Shown: positions 11,994 to 24,113 of the stretch, piece after piece
How the letters are laid out: each line of letters opens with the position of its first letter
Numbering within the stretch: the stretch's first letter is position 1
From: Tethya wilhelma
Taxonomy: Eukaryota; Porifera; Demospongiae; Tethyida; Tethyidae
DNA length: 64,000 nt
Assembly: GCA_964030475.1 (NCBI GenBank)
Contig: CAXIPT010000001.1
Span: 23,740,593-23,804,592, forward strand
Direction of reading: 5' to 3'
Notes under the pieces: model-generated
Databases searched by the model: none
The model's input: only the letters and a program-made list of their open reading frames with translations
What the model was told of the DNA's origin: nothing
Position numbers and translations under genes: made by a program

Positions 11994-14900
11994 TTAGAAG
12001 TAAAGGATTTGCTTATTTTCTGTGTCACACACTAAAAGTGAATCATTCTCATCAATGTGTAGTCCTCGAGGATAGCGAAACTGTCCCTCATCAAATGATG
12101 TGAGGAATTCTCCTTCAGCAGTGAATAAACTGATGCAACCTCTGTTTCGTTCAGAAATGTAGACAGTGTCATTAGAGTCCACGGCAATACCATAGGGACG
12201 TTGAAATGTTTGGCCTGGTCGCTTGTTTACTAGAGCTTGTAAGAATACACCATTTGAGTCAAATATCTGTACACGGTGATTATGAAAGTCAGTAATAAAC
12301 ATGTTTCCGTTGCTACTGAAGGCTATGTTCATTGTGTCTTTGAATTCACCATTCCCTGTTCCCTCTCTACCTAGGACACCATGAAAGGTCAGATCTGTAT
12401 TTATGATTTGAACTCGATGATTGGCTGCATCACAGATGTACAATTTTTTGCTTTTCAGGTTAAAAGTTATACCTATCGGTTTATTGAACTGTAGTTGGCC
12501 ATTACCAAATGTTCCAACAGATTGAATAAATTTTCCGCCAGAGGTGAATTTCTGGATACGATGATTCTCACTATCCACAACATAAATGTTATCTAGGTTG
12601 TCAACGGCAATGCCTTTGGGGGATAGAAATTGTCCATTGCTGTTTCCTTTACCTCCAAATGAATGGATCTTCTTTCCCTCTTGACTGAACACAGAGACAC
12701 AGTTGGAACCAAATTCAGCTACAATAATCTGGTACTGGCCATTTGTTATCGCAAAGAAAGGTCGCTGTACGTCTTTAATAACTTGGACAGGATGCTTGAT
12801 ATTTAGTAAGGGAGATGATGTAACTGGAATCACAAATGGACTACCGTTCATTTCTCTTCCATTGATTCTAAGGTTCAGCTGGTGCTTGCCTCTCCTAGTG
12901 GGCTGGAAAGAGACAGTGTATTGACTGTTCTCTTGCTTTTGTACGTCAGTTTGTACAAAGGCTTTGGTTTTGCAGTGGACCATCTCAGCTGTGAGGTTGG
13001 TTTGGTGTGTGTACTCTCTATTTGTAGTACTCATTGTAGTAACCACAACAACTTCCTGCCCACCAACTGTGGCTTTTTGCAGACCCTCTCCTCTAGCATA
13101 GCTGTTCTTGGGACTGACCACAGATAGATCAACATCTCCAAACTCCTTGCATGGTTGTTGAAAGTTATGTTTGTTGGTAGCAATCAGTTCCAAGTTGGCC
13201 TCGTCTTCTGGTTGCAAGGTAGCTGGTTTGAAGTCAGTTGTGATCTGCTTAATTTGTTTCATCGCAGGAGCCTTCATGGCAAGCACTTCTCCCTCTGTGC
13301 CCGTTTTCAGACCTCCTTCAACATAATCCACACAGCTGGCTAGTTTGAGCTCCACCTCATCTCTCAGTGTAGCAAGGGCTTTTAGATTCAATTGTGTGTG
13401 GTATTCTACATTACTAATGAGTTTAGTTCGCCTTTGTTCAAGATGCTGCTGTAGTGAGTTGATTTCCTTGTGGATGTCAGCTTCAATGGTCATCTGCTGC
13501 ACTTCAATTTCTCTTTCTTTCTCTTCAAATGCTTGACAGAGAGCTTTGTAAGCAGTGGAGAGTTGCTCTTTGACTAATTGCAGAGCAGCTACATCTTTGT
13601 GTTTAGTAAAGTGATCAGCTACAAGATTATAGTCATGTGTTTTGTGTTGAATTAGGCTCCTTGCTTCACATGATATAATCTTATGACTCTTTAATTTCTT
13701 TAACTTGCTATGTAAAGTGATGCAATCATCACAAATAAAGTCACCACAGTCACAACAGTATCCTGTGGCATTGTTCTCCTCACAGTTTTCGCATTTTCGT
13801 AGTTGCTCCGTTTGGAAGTCAGAGTTCAGTCCAGCCACTACTTGACCACTAATCAATGCAGACTGGGACAAATTTGGTATGACAAGAGAGTCATCATCAC
13901 AGAGTCTCTCATTCTTCATCTCTATATCAAAGTTTTGATCATGTGAGAGAACTCCTTGACTAGTGTTCAATGATTGTTGATTGTTTATGATAACATACTC
14001 CTCATCACTCTGCTTGGTTACAGTAGCATTTTCAAGCTGATCTGATGTGTGAAATTGCAATGTTAATAATAATTATTATTATAGTAATAATAAAAATTAA
14101 TAAACTCAATGATTTCACTGAGTGGTTGCATGAGTTGAATAAATTTGCTAAACAATATTCATTACAGTCATAATACTTAATATTCCTACCAGGTGTCTAC
14201 GTGAAATACACAAGGTAAAGTCAAATTAATAATAAACCTCCACATTTGGGACTTAATTCCCCATGGATGGCCACAGTGACTATATAATAATATTATTATA
14301 GCATTGCATATTATTATACCCTAGATTTGTTTGGTGTTAAATTTTTGCCAATTTTGTCTGATTTGCAATACATAATTAAAGTGATTGGTATAAAGATTGC
14401 TATAACAGTATGTAACAAACATTTTCATGTGCAATGTAATTTGCACTATTTGCGTCAGTGGCAAAGTTAAAATTACAGGTGATTCAGTGCATGACAGTGT
14501 TGATTCTGATTCAAAAGTATAGCATACCTGAACAATGTTTTTCACTTTCGCAATCAATTTTGATTAATGCTGATTCAAACTCATTGTGTTGAGGTGAAAC
14601 TTCTTGATTTGATGGAACTTGAGATGCTTCCTGAAGGTCAGGAACACTGAAGCTTTGCAACTGAAGGCTTTGAAATTCTTCCAAAGCAGAAGCTGAATGA
14701 AAAGAAGTAAAATTTACATGTGGAGATTGTTTTGTTAGACTATCGATGTTATACGCATACATTATACACAACTGCTGAGTGTTGACCTACTTGAGAACTG
14801 ATAGATGTACTCCTGCCGACCACCAGTACTTGTGAGAATATTCTTCTTGTAGTAAGTAGCAATAGTAGTTTGAACACTCTTCCATGTCTTATTTGGTTTG

Positions 14901-15694
14901 TCTGTGTATTGCCCAAATAAAGAGGTGAAACTGTTTACATCATGAATCTGAAATATTCGTTCATTCTTATTTAGCCAAGTTATGACATTTTGATGCTGGG
15001 TTGTTTCCAAAATGCAAAGAATGAACTGCCAAATATTAAATGATTTTCTCTTTGGATTGGTAGAGGTTGAGATATCTGTGTGTGTGTGTGTGTGTGTGCA
15101 TGTGTGGGCAATAAGTGACACTCTATTATACCTATTACAAATGATATATAAATGGGCTTTTGTACTAGTTGCTTTTCCTTTGGTATATACAAAAATAATT
15201 ATTAATAGGATTCAATATCAATAACACCACCATGTACCATTGATTTTTTGTTTAGGTTGTTGCTGTTCAGTGGTAGCTGTTGAATCCAAACTTCCTCCAA
15301 TATGAGAGGAGAGTGATGGGTCCTGAGCTAAAGGTGAACGCTCTTGATACTCAGTAGAAGTATTTTGAAGAAGGTCAGACTCTGCAGCAGCATAATAATA
15401 GATCTTAATGAGCAAAACAGCAATAATTATGCACTTATAGACCGCAATTAATTTGACTATGATTATCGTGTTGGGGAAACTTTTATTACATGTAGAAGTA
15501 CATGTGCAGAAATTTAACACCAATCAACAATAATACTGTGTTGCCACCATAATTACGAAAATTGAACACACAAAAATTTAACATAACTATATGATGCTTT
15601 CGACATGAAAATAATGCCAAACTACGGTAGTGAAATCCACGTTACCTTACTAGTAGTACTCTGATTACTGCTAAGATCATGTTGAACACAAGTT
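11994..15694 (-). CDS. ETS-like winged helix fused to B-box / filamin / NHL (TRIM-NHL-like) protein, 5' end incomplete
   Basis: Minus-strand exons, with phase-1 junctions throughout: 15651-15694 (tentative), 15238-15381, 14791-15075, 14528-14692 and 11994-14041 (stop). About 895 residues are visible. The third exon aligns end to end with an ETS DNA-binding domain (IWQFILCIL, VITW, an F-I-D segment, LFGQ, DKPNKTW, ATYYKKNIL, EYIYQF). It lacks the two arginines of the ETS recognition helix (TTIATYY where R-x-LRYYY is usual). The large last exon holds a B-box zinc finger (CENC..CCDCGDFICDDC..H..H), a long coiled coil, a filamin-type Ig repeat and about six NHL repeats (GIAVDNLDNIYVVDSENHR and similar), ending at residue F. 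No RING is visible, so E3 activity cannot be assumed. NHL propellers commonly bind RNA or protein; filamin repeats bind partners. Joining to ETS is inferred from intron phase and needs transcript proof. Confidence 0.75.
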
Positions 15695-15832
15695 CTAAAA
15701 GAAGCTATAACAGGTACAAGACTTAGTATATATCTGATGTGTGCATCTGTAACGCCACTGCTTGACAGGAAGTCTAACTTTGCTGAACTTGCAATTGGAC
15801 CTGAGTGTTTTGATCTATTGATAGGAATTTAA

Positions 15833-16770
15833 GGTATGCCTACATATACTTGCATAATATTGTACGATTATCAATAATCATTAATAATCATTAAAGTTTT
15901 GATTCCAAATTAATTAGTGTTGTAAACTTTCAGATCATGGAGAGGGGGTTATGCTATAATGATTGTAGCCAACAAACCTTGAGATATATGCCCGGCTGGT
16001 TGAGAGTAGCAGGTTTGTGACACTTGTTTTTGGTCACGATGTATGAGAACTTCACCAGTGTTTTGTCCTTTGTATGTATGCAAGATTGGTGCAAACTTGA
16101 TTATGTATGTCAACCAATGGCAATGTCATAAATTAAAGATTGAGTGCCAGAAAACATCTAGAAGAAAGAAGTATATATATCCATGAACTAGTGTCTAGGG
16201 GTTATCTGCTAGTGTCTGCTAGTGTTACTACTGAGACGGCATGCAATTAAGTTCATTAGGTGAATTGATAGTCTTACATAGCCTTGTTCCCATGCTTCCC
16301 GCCTATCTTACACATAAGGTGCCTATACTGTAGGCGGGGAGCCTGGGAACAATTAAGGCTAAGTCTAATACAATTGGGTTGCTGGCCATGGATGCAATGT
16401 ACAAACTTACACTACTATTTACTATAATAGTGGGATGTAACTTAACTACGCATGCAATAATTGTTCTTCAAATAATGTTTATGCAAATTGTCTGACACAA
16501 TAATTTCATGCATGCTTGTAGTAATCTATGTGAAGCCTCATGTGTAGGTTTTGCACTTTCTCATATGTTCTAGGGCTGTTGTTTTAGTCTCTCAAAAAGT
16601 GTGCACAGTGAAATGTTTTATGAGAATACTGTTTGTCAAGGGACAGTAATATACTATATAATATATTATAGACAACTGGAACTGAACAAGAACATATTAC
16701 AGGTATATAACTTTGACATTCTTACATGAGGTTTAGTTCTGACCACCAGGTTTTAAAAAGTATACAGCAT
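15833..16770. repeat. Duplicated segment, copy 1 (pairs with 27518-28870)
   Basis: Collinear similarity with 27518-28870 over several blocks: ATCAATAATCATTAATAAT, TTTCAGATCATGG, GCCAACAAACCTTGAGA, TGGTTGAGAGTAG and CATGCTTGTAGTAAT. It lies upstream of the ETS/NHL gene and may include its promoter. The two copies differ by MITE insertions (16279-16361 here, 27998-28611 in the other). Confidence 0.75.
16279..16361. mobile_element. Short foldback MITE, TAGCCTTGTTCCC family
   Basis: An 83-bp hairpin: TAGCCTTGTTCCCATGCTTC at the left, complemented by GAGCCTGGGAACAATTAAGG then CTA at the right. Confidence 0.65.
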
Positions 16771-18220
16771 GTGGTACACTCTTGAATGCATATTATAAAG
16801 AATCAGAACCATCAGTTTACATGTCTATATGTGTGTTTATCAATGGTCACGTTTATCATAATATGAAATAATATTATAATTATTATATTAGAATATACAT
16901 AACATGTTCAGTATGTAATAAGTATGACGTTATCCAGGCGGCGTTATTTACTAACAAGGTGGTTGCTGACCTGATACTAATTTGGGACTGACCTCTTTTT
17001 GAGACCCATGCAGCGAGAAAAATTAAAATTCATAAGCGTTGCATAACATTTTTAGGCAGGCCAAGACTACACTGACGCTAAACTGTCAAACAGCTAACTT
17101 CTTTGGTGCTCTCCCTATGATATAGTATCATCTCTAGCTGCATGTTGGTATTCCGAAAGTGCTCGTGTGAGTTTCAGTGGTGGATTTAGGATTTGTAAGG
17201 GGGATCTAACCAAAATTTTTACCTATAACCATGCCCATTTCCTGTGTGAAAACCCTGCCACTTTTATTAGTGTTTGTGCAGCTAAAATCTTGCCAGACCA
17301 GGGCTTGAATGGCGAAAAAAAAAATGGCAAAAGACAGACAGAAACTGTTCTATCTTCCACAAAAATCTAATATTCAGTGAAAATTTTCAAGAGTTGCTTT
17401 TCTTATTTCAAATTGATTGGGGAGAACATTGGTGCTACTCATCAGTACAGCTATGTAGCTGTATGATCTCCCAGCAAAAAGGGAGGATCCATGCATATAT
17501 ACCTTGGATCACACCCTAGATCTAGATCAGCCGCTGAGTTTACAACCATGCATGTTGTGTGCTTTATTGAGGAGCATGGCGTTTGATACTCGACATGCTA
17601 TATAGCTGCCCTTGGCATTAATTCTGATCTGGGTTTAAAATGCGAGGTATATAAGTACATACACTTGAGATTAGCTCCACACCCTAGCTGGCATGTGGCC
17701 CCATGCAGCTGCTGCATCCACAGTATCCTTATATATAAAGCACACTTAAATTGAAATAATAAGCTACAGATTTTAGTTTACCAGGTTTCCATACATGCAG
17801 AAACAGAGCTCCTGTGGGACTGATTAAATGATAGCGAAGCAGGTAGTATCACAAACTAAGGCTTATCACACCCCTTCCTTTGACATCATTTAAATAATAA
17901 TTGTGAAAAATGCAGATAATTATACGTACACTCAAGTCAAAACACTCGAAGAATCAAAAGACAAGAAATCAAACTGTCAGTTAAGAGAAAGAGAATGCAT
18001 GGTTATGGTCATCACATTTATAGTGTCGGCCATGACTTGCTCAAAATGTCGACAAGATATCCGAGACTCAGTGATGATGCTATTACAAACCCAGGTTAAC
18101 AAGGCTCATACAGTTTCAAGGTTTTTAAGTAATAGTTGTCATGCATATTTCCAAATGAAAGTTGTTTTTGATTGGTTAATTTCTGCTCCAATCTGATTTG
18201 GTCTGCGTTTACTATGTGTA
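16771..18220. other. Gene-poor stretch
   Basis: No supportable exon. Part of 16935-17010 (TTATTTACTAAC, then GGTTGCTGACCTGATA) recurs at 30010-30055, so it is repeat-derived. The open frame at 17903-18196 has no splice or homology support. Confidence 0.45.
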
Positions 18221-19221
18221 TCATACGTACGGTAGTACGTATAGTAGGAATGGGCCGACTGTCCCATAGACACAATACAAAATGTTGGTCACCATAAAAA
18301 TCTAGTCAAACAAAATTAAGCCTTCAAACTTGCTCAGAGGCTCTAACTAACAGATTACCAATGGCATGCAAGGCCTAAAACTCACAGAAACTTTCCTCAG
18401 CACTCGTAGAGAGAGCTAGTGGGAAGCCACCATAGTGCCTTTTTTGTTCTGCTAACGTACTTACGTACGTAGCTACTTTCTAACTGACTTACTTGAAAAG
18501 CATTTCCAGAGAACCAGAATGTGTTGAGCCAACTTTGACAGCACAAAGTAACTCCTTTTCATAGGTAGTACATTCCTTGATACTCATTTACATCACAAAT
18601 AAGCCTAAATAAAAACTAGAAAGCTTTGAAACTGAGAGTATAAATTCATGTACTTCAATGTAGCCATTTGTAGGTAGAGTTCAAAGGTCATTGATTATCC
18701 ACGTGGCATTTAATACGCATGCGCATTAGCTGCTCTAGCAGACAATAGCTGCTACTCAGATAACTCAAGCTTTTTGTAGGGACTAACCAGTCTCTGATGG
18801 TCTCCTCACCGTAGTGTTGGAAAAAGTGAATGAACAAGTAATAAAAATTTCAAAAAAATAAGCAGTGTAGGAATGGGCAGTGCTGTAAAAAGTATTGGAA
18901 CAAGAAATGGTCTCAATTTCGGCACATGACTACTTCATTTTTTGTGCCCAAGTCTTGGCCAGTAATCTAGTCCTGAGTGTTATACTTTATTCCACTTTTT
19001 AGCCAAGTAATAAGATTGGCAAGAATTTGAACCATTATATCATGCGATAAGATGTTCAACTTGAACCATTTACAACAATTAGCTAATAATAATAGCCAGA
19101 GGGATCAAAAATGAAAATGAAGTAGTCATGTGCCGAAATTCAGACCTTTTATTGTTCCAATACTTTTTACAGCACTGCCCATTCCTACACTGCTTATTTT
19201 TTTGAAATTTTTACTACTTGT
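18221..19221. mobile_element. Composite repeat, copy 2, with terminal foldback
   Basis: Same order of head, body and foldback as copy 1, without the nested 518-bp MITE. Foldback arms are at 18834-18945 and 19110-19221. Within this copy both arms carry AGCAGTGTAGG-type sequence, where the others carry AGTAGTGTAGG. Confidence 0.8.
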
Positions 19222-20577
19222 TACCATTGCTTCTCCAGCATCATTGATTGCAATTCAAAAGGATCCTCGAATAGCTCAGTTTCTTTGTCGTTTCTATAGT
19301 ACTGTTTCTATAGTACTGTTGCTAGTCTTAATTTACCAGGCTATAGCTACCTCAAGAAACCGGTGCTAAAAAGTATGAGTACTGATCTTTACCAGACAAT
19401 ACCAGGCTCAGGAAGAAATTTTTGCAAAAGTGGCAGCTAGGGCCTCTGTGCCAGTCTGTGGGTGATTTTCTCTTTCATGCTCGCAGCTTAAATGACTTAA
19501 TTGAATGTGTATAATTAGACTTGAACGTCGACCTATATACTACAAATTTTCAGTGTATTTAATTTATTGAGCCAGAATTTAGTGAACCAGGCTCTGTTGC
19601 GGTGGCTCCTTCCCTATCCCTTTGGAGAATTTCTCTCTCACACTGACAGTTTTAAAAGGCTTGGTAAACAAAACACATCTTTGTGCACTATAATTAATGA
19701 AGGCACCAAGGTGCTTAACCCTTGGTGCTCTACCAATACAATACATTGTAACTCATGACAATCTAGCTACCAGTACGATGAACAGTGGGCCCAGCAGAGG
19801 ATACTAGCTACAGTTATAATATAACTGTGATGCCCCGGCGGACCGGGAGGCTGGCACTGGCCGCAGACTGACTGGCTACACAGAGAATATTGGTCATTAA
19901 CAATGATCTGATAATCTATAGACCGTCTATATTAACTGCAAAGATATAGTCAGAGTACTAGCACTGTACTAGCTGGCAAGTTCACATGACATGACTCAGT
20001 GATTCAGCAGCTGAGTCTATCATCAGCTCTGTCATGCCTTAGATTCAAAACATGGGCTTATAATATGCAAAACAGCCGATGATTAATAAGAGTATAGTGT
20101 TATTACTTGCTAAAGTTTACCTACAAAGTAAGTAAGTAAGTTGCTCCTCGACTCCTTCTGCATGCTTCTGCCATTGAAGTGAAACGACTGGGCATCTAAA
20201 TAACGCACACTAAGAAATGGGCGTGATTAGCAGGTGTGGCCTCGAAGCTTAGCGCTCAGAGAGGCTGAAAAGCCTCAGATCTCAGGAACTACAAGGTTTT
20301 GTTAAATGCTACGTGTAATTCTTTTCGATTATTTTACCTTACTATGCCGCTTTTGAAGACTGGGCCATGCATCCGTTCTTGAGATATAGAGTGCAGAAAA
20401 AATCTGTCAGACAGACAGACAGACATACAAAACGACTACCGTAACCCTTGCTGCGCATGCGCACACCAAGAATTAATGAAGGATTAATATTATTAGTTCA
20501 TAATGAAGGAACAATATTCAGTTAAATTGACAGTCTTGTATTCTCATTAGTTGAAACTATTGCCCGGGGGAAGTATA
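19222..20577. other. Gene-poor stretch with a dispersed repeat
   Basis: About 20215-20460 (ATGGGCGTG, GCTTAGCGCTCA, CAGACAGACAGA, AAAACGACTACCGTAACCCT) is repeated at 43195-43410. The rest shows no exon or clear structure. Confidence 0.5.
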
Positions 20578-21660
20578 TTACAGTTTAGAGTGATACAATG
20601 CATTTTGCTTATGAATAATACCTTTTTCCATTGACAAATATTTCTCTCTCAGACTTTTTGCAAGGCACTGTTCATCGATAGCTGGTGACTCAAGGGCTGC
20701 AATAACAGTCTTCCATGTAAATGGAGATGTACACCGTTTTTCCCATAGAGCAAACATTTCTCTAAAGCAATCATCAATTTTGAAACTCTGCTCAATTTCA
20801 ATTTTTTTAATATCGACATGCTCCAATTCCAACTGAAGGCCAATGTCTTGCCATTTCACAGTTTTGGAGGCAACTTCATTCAACAGCAGAGGAAGACAGG
20901 GATGTTGAACTTCTTGTTGCTTTGGAGCTTGACCTGCATAATTGGCATTAAAAAAAAAGAGCATTGACTGCATGAACATTAAAATAGCATCATATAATTA
21001 GTACACAGATCATCAAGCACAATAGTTTTATTATCAGACCTATATAATTATGAGTATATACAGTTACACTCACCTGAATCTGATGCTGTTGTAGTGCTAG
21101 TACCAAGTGTAGTGAACCACTTTTGTTTTGTGGGAGTTAAAGCTATTGATTGTTTTTGACGATTCCTAATACATCTTTCAGTAACTTTAGTGGGGCTACC
21201 CCTTTTAGCTTTCAATTGAATGGCAGTGCCATGGGGTTTAGGCATTCCACAGGGGATTTCACACACAAAGCCAAGTGTGATATCGAGCTCTCGTGGATCA
21301 TACGAAAGACTAGATGCTGCATGCCAAAATGCCGAGTAGATGTCTTTACGAATTTGAGAGCAGTGTTGTGCATCACAGGTTGAATACACTTCTATGTGTG
21401 TCATCCTATCAGCAATCAAAACTGTGCCTTCTAAGCTTGTCTGGCCACATACATTTGAGTCTTGTTGTTTTACATGGAACTCAAATTCAATTACATTTCG
21501 TTTTCGATACAAGGGCTGCAGGTTACGATGTGAGTTGATAACCCAGGAAGATAGCTTAGCTAAGTAGGCTATGGAGGCACAAAAGAGACCTCGTGGAGTG
21601 AAGTCAGTTGAAAATGAAACAAAAAGTGGACCTTTGATTTTACTGTCACTCATTAGCCGG
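20578..21660 (-). pseudogene. 3' fragment of a second Roc-COR/death-domain gene
   Basis: Two minus-strand exons, 21074-21660 and 20578-20933, match the intact gene at 30458-33404 at roughly 95 percent of residues. The first is the region after the COR domain (from RRLMSDSKIKG). The second is the death domain (LLLNEVASKTVKWQDIG to KSLREKYL), with a different C-terminal tail (KQNALYHSKL in place of KHLL). Splice sites and frames are intact, so the copy is not degenerate. It simply stops at N 21661, where the GTPase and COR parts should begin. It is therefore a partial allelic or paralogous copy truncated by an assembly join, or a true partial duplication. Confidence 0.7.
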
Positions 21661-21661
21661 N

Positions 21662-21703
<42 letters not shown>
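21661..21703. repeat. N plus (CA)n at a gene-gene junction
   Basis: The ambiguous base separates a truncated minus-strand death gene from a truncated plus-strand FAF1. The CA repeat then serves as the acceptor (CACAG) of the FAF1 exon at 21704. Confidence 0.85.
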
Positions 21704-21704
<1 letters not shown>

Positions 21705-22457
21705 CTCAGCGTGAGTCCATGAGTGATCAAGTACCAGAAGAACCACCCAAAGACTGTAAAGAAAAGATATGTACATTTAGAGTACGCTACCCTGATGGTC
21801 AATCTGAACAAAGAAGATTTCTAGCAAGAAATACAATAAAGGTACATTAGTTCATCTTACACGACATCGTGTAGATATCCATAGAATTGTTGTACTTGTT
21901 CTATGCACCTTTGTGTAGTATACATGGTTCGTGTTTGGTTCTAAATGTTAACTTGTAGTCTGTTGTTAAAAGAGTAGCTGGTCTTTCATTATTACAATGT
22001 GTAACATGATTGCCTACTGTTCCTTTCTCTGTAGGACTTAATAAATTTTCTTGGTTCAAAGAATTACATGACATCAGAGTATAGGGTTCTGACAAGTTTT
22101 CCACGAAAAGATGTAAGCCCAGTAAAATATAACAATGTATGGTAATGGTGTAAGTGGCATACAACCATGGACCATTGCTACATGGTTGTGATAGGGAGGT
22201 CTTCGGTTTGATGCCCGGAGATTTTTCTTTCAATATTAATTTTTTGAACATTTACAGCTAAACTAGAACCCCAAGTATTAGTATCACAACCACACCTTAA
22301 AATTGGTGTATATCTTGCATATACCACCTGAAGCAAGATCCTTATCTCTTTTGATTTCTCTGTCCTTGTTCCACAGCTCTCTGATGTTGAGTTAGGATTA
22401 TCGTTAGAAGAGGCAGGTCTCTGTCCTCAACAGACTCTTCACATTGAAGAAAAGTAA
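21704..22457 (+). pseudogene. Partial second copy of FAF1: last three exons (UBX domain)
   Basis: Plus-strand exons 21704-21841, 22035-22112 and 22377-22457 (TAA) correspond one to one with the last three exons of the intact FAF1 at 39832-40609, inverted. They encode the UBX domain (FRVRYPDG, EQRRFLA, EYRVLTSFPRKD, LEEAGLCPQQTLHIEE). One replacement is visible (GSKN here, GSKD there). All splice sites are intact. Nothing upstream of the CA repeat encodes the rest of FAF1, so this is a fragment. Similarity continues past the stop to about 23740, as the inverse of 39240-39830. Confidence 0.75.
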
Positions 22458-22953
22458 CTCAAGTCTCTCTCTATTATTTTACAATCATGTACATTATTAT
22501 TGAATAATTTATTATTATAATTATGTATGCACATTAATTGCCTACTATTGTAGTTGTGTTAATTAACTGTCATGTACATGTAAGTCACTATAGCGAAAGA
22601 AAATCAATTTTGTGATTCCTTCAAATGCATGTATGTATAGTATACATTTTATATCTATATTCAACACTCATGCAGTTGATCAATGCATGTGCTAAGCAAC
22701 TACCACTAGCACTGTACGTAAATTTGAATAATTGTGGATCTACACGACCATGTCAACATTGTGTGTTGTCAAAACAGTGGCCATAATTGTGATTTATAAA
22801 TTTGACAATTCCAATATTAATAATTACGCATGGTAAGATAAAAGGGTTATTATTATTTATTATTGTGTCATAAAGTTTATAGTACATGAAGTACTGGCCA
22901 TGGGTCACCTGTATGAATAGAAGATACACAAACTTGTCAACAAAAGTAAGTTA
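22458..22953. repeat. Inverted duplicate of the FAF1 3' flank (pairs with 39310-39831)
   Basis: Matches the reverse complement of the DNA downstream of intact FAF1 at roughly 90 percent, with small indels in AT-rich runs. Confidence 0.7.
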
Positions 22954-23654
22954 CTCAGTGTAGTTAAGGCTGCCTCAGTTTTTAAAAAGGCTAATATTGT
23001 GGATATTGTGGCTTACATATTTCTGCAGGAAAGTGAAATATTTGCCAAATAACCATACATGTTGATCAAATGGCCATTGATAAATAACATTAATTAATAT
23101 TAGCGTCATGTGACCTTCAGGGGTGGGGATAGAGAATGGCCACTCAGTAAGCATTTATGCAAAAATGAGGGATGTAAACGGGGGGTTTCAGAATCTGAAA
23201 TTTTGTGATTATATTGTATTTATTACTGAAATTTTGAATCTGCCTGGAAAAAAGGTCCCTGATACATAGTTTAGCAGATACGGGGAGAAATATACCAGTT
23301 TCTAAATATTGCACACCTAATTATATATGCGTAATGGTTATATCTCCCTAGTAACCAATGGGTACCTAATTTTCCAGGCAGATCTGACATCTTATGGTTA
23401 AGTATTACTTACAAACAAAAAATTGACCTTGTGCATTGAGTGCTTACATCCCTCATTTTCAAAAGTATGCATTTTCAGATCTAGCCACGCCCACAAACAT
23501 GACTTGGTTTTCATTTTCATTGAGCATGTCAAATACATAAATAATATGATGATTACCGAAGTTGGTTTTCTAATCACAGAGTATGATCAAAACACGAAAG
23601 GGTTTGCTTTTTAATTAGTTCCTGAACTGCTGAGCCATCCTTAACTACACTGAG
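22954..23654. mobile_element. Foldback MITE with TA target duplication; empty site at about 39340
   Basis: A 701-bp element starts CTCAGTGTAGTTAAGG and ends CCTTAACTACACTGAG, flanked by TA on both sides (22952 and 23655). The paralogous or allelic region at about 39340 has one uninterrupted TA there, so the insertion occurred after the copies separated. No coding capacity was recognised inside. Confidence 0.8.
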
Positions 23655-23734
23655 TAGGGTAGTCACTATTACAAATGCAGTACAGCTGCTGAGGAAGTGT
23701 TCACTCACTGTACAGTTGTATTAGCCTCATACCC

Positions 23735-23998
23735 AATGTTGTTTTAGTTAACCCTCAAATCCCTTAGTTAGTTATTGATTGGTTTCTAAACTTCAAGAAA
23801 AAAATTTAGTTTAGTTAACTAATGTAAAAAAAGCCTAACTATTTAACTAACTAAAATTAGGTATTTTGGGCATTTTTAAAATTTAGTTATTATTTTGACC
23901 AACTCTTTATGATTTAGCTTTAGTTAAATAAAAAAAGGCCATTTTTGCTAAAACTAAAAGGGTTTTTAGTTTTAGTTCTAGTCAACTAAAACAACCGT
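23735..23998. mobile_element. GTTGTTTTAGTTAAC-ended repeat
   Basis: Begins near GTTGTTTTAGTTAAC and ends near TCAACTAAAACAAC. The interior is almost entirely permutations of TTAGTTA/TAACTAA. A relative in opposite orientation is at 35706-35998, and a terminal remnant is at 39238-39255. Confidence 0.65.
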
Positions 23999-24113
23999 TG
24001 CAGTACTCGTAGCCAGACCACTTCCTCTTTTATTAATAAGTTTTTCACGCTTAAAAAAACACTAAAAAGTGGGAGTGGCCTGGGTACAAGGCTAGAAGTA
24101 AAATACATAATAC

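Noticed and set aside
12703..13536. Plus-strand frames at 12703, 12882, 13155 and 13345
   Set aside because: Shadows of the large B-box/filamin/NHL exon.
17903..18196. Open frame with a CSKC motif
   Set aside because: No splice support, no recognisable domain, and it runs up to the edge of a repeat.
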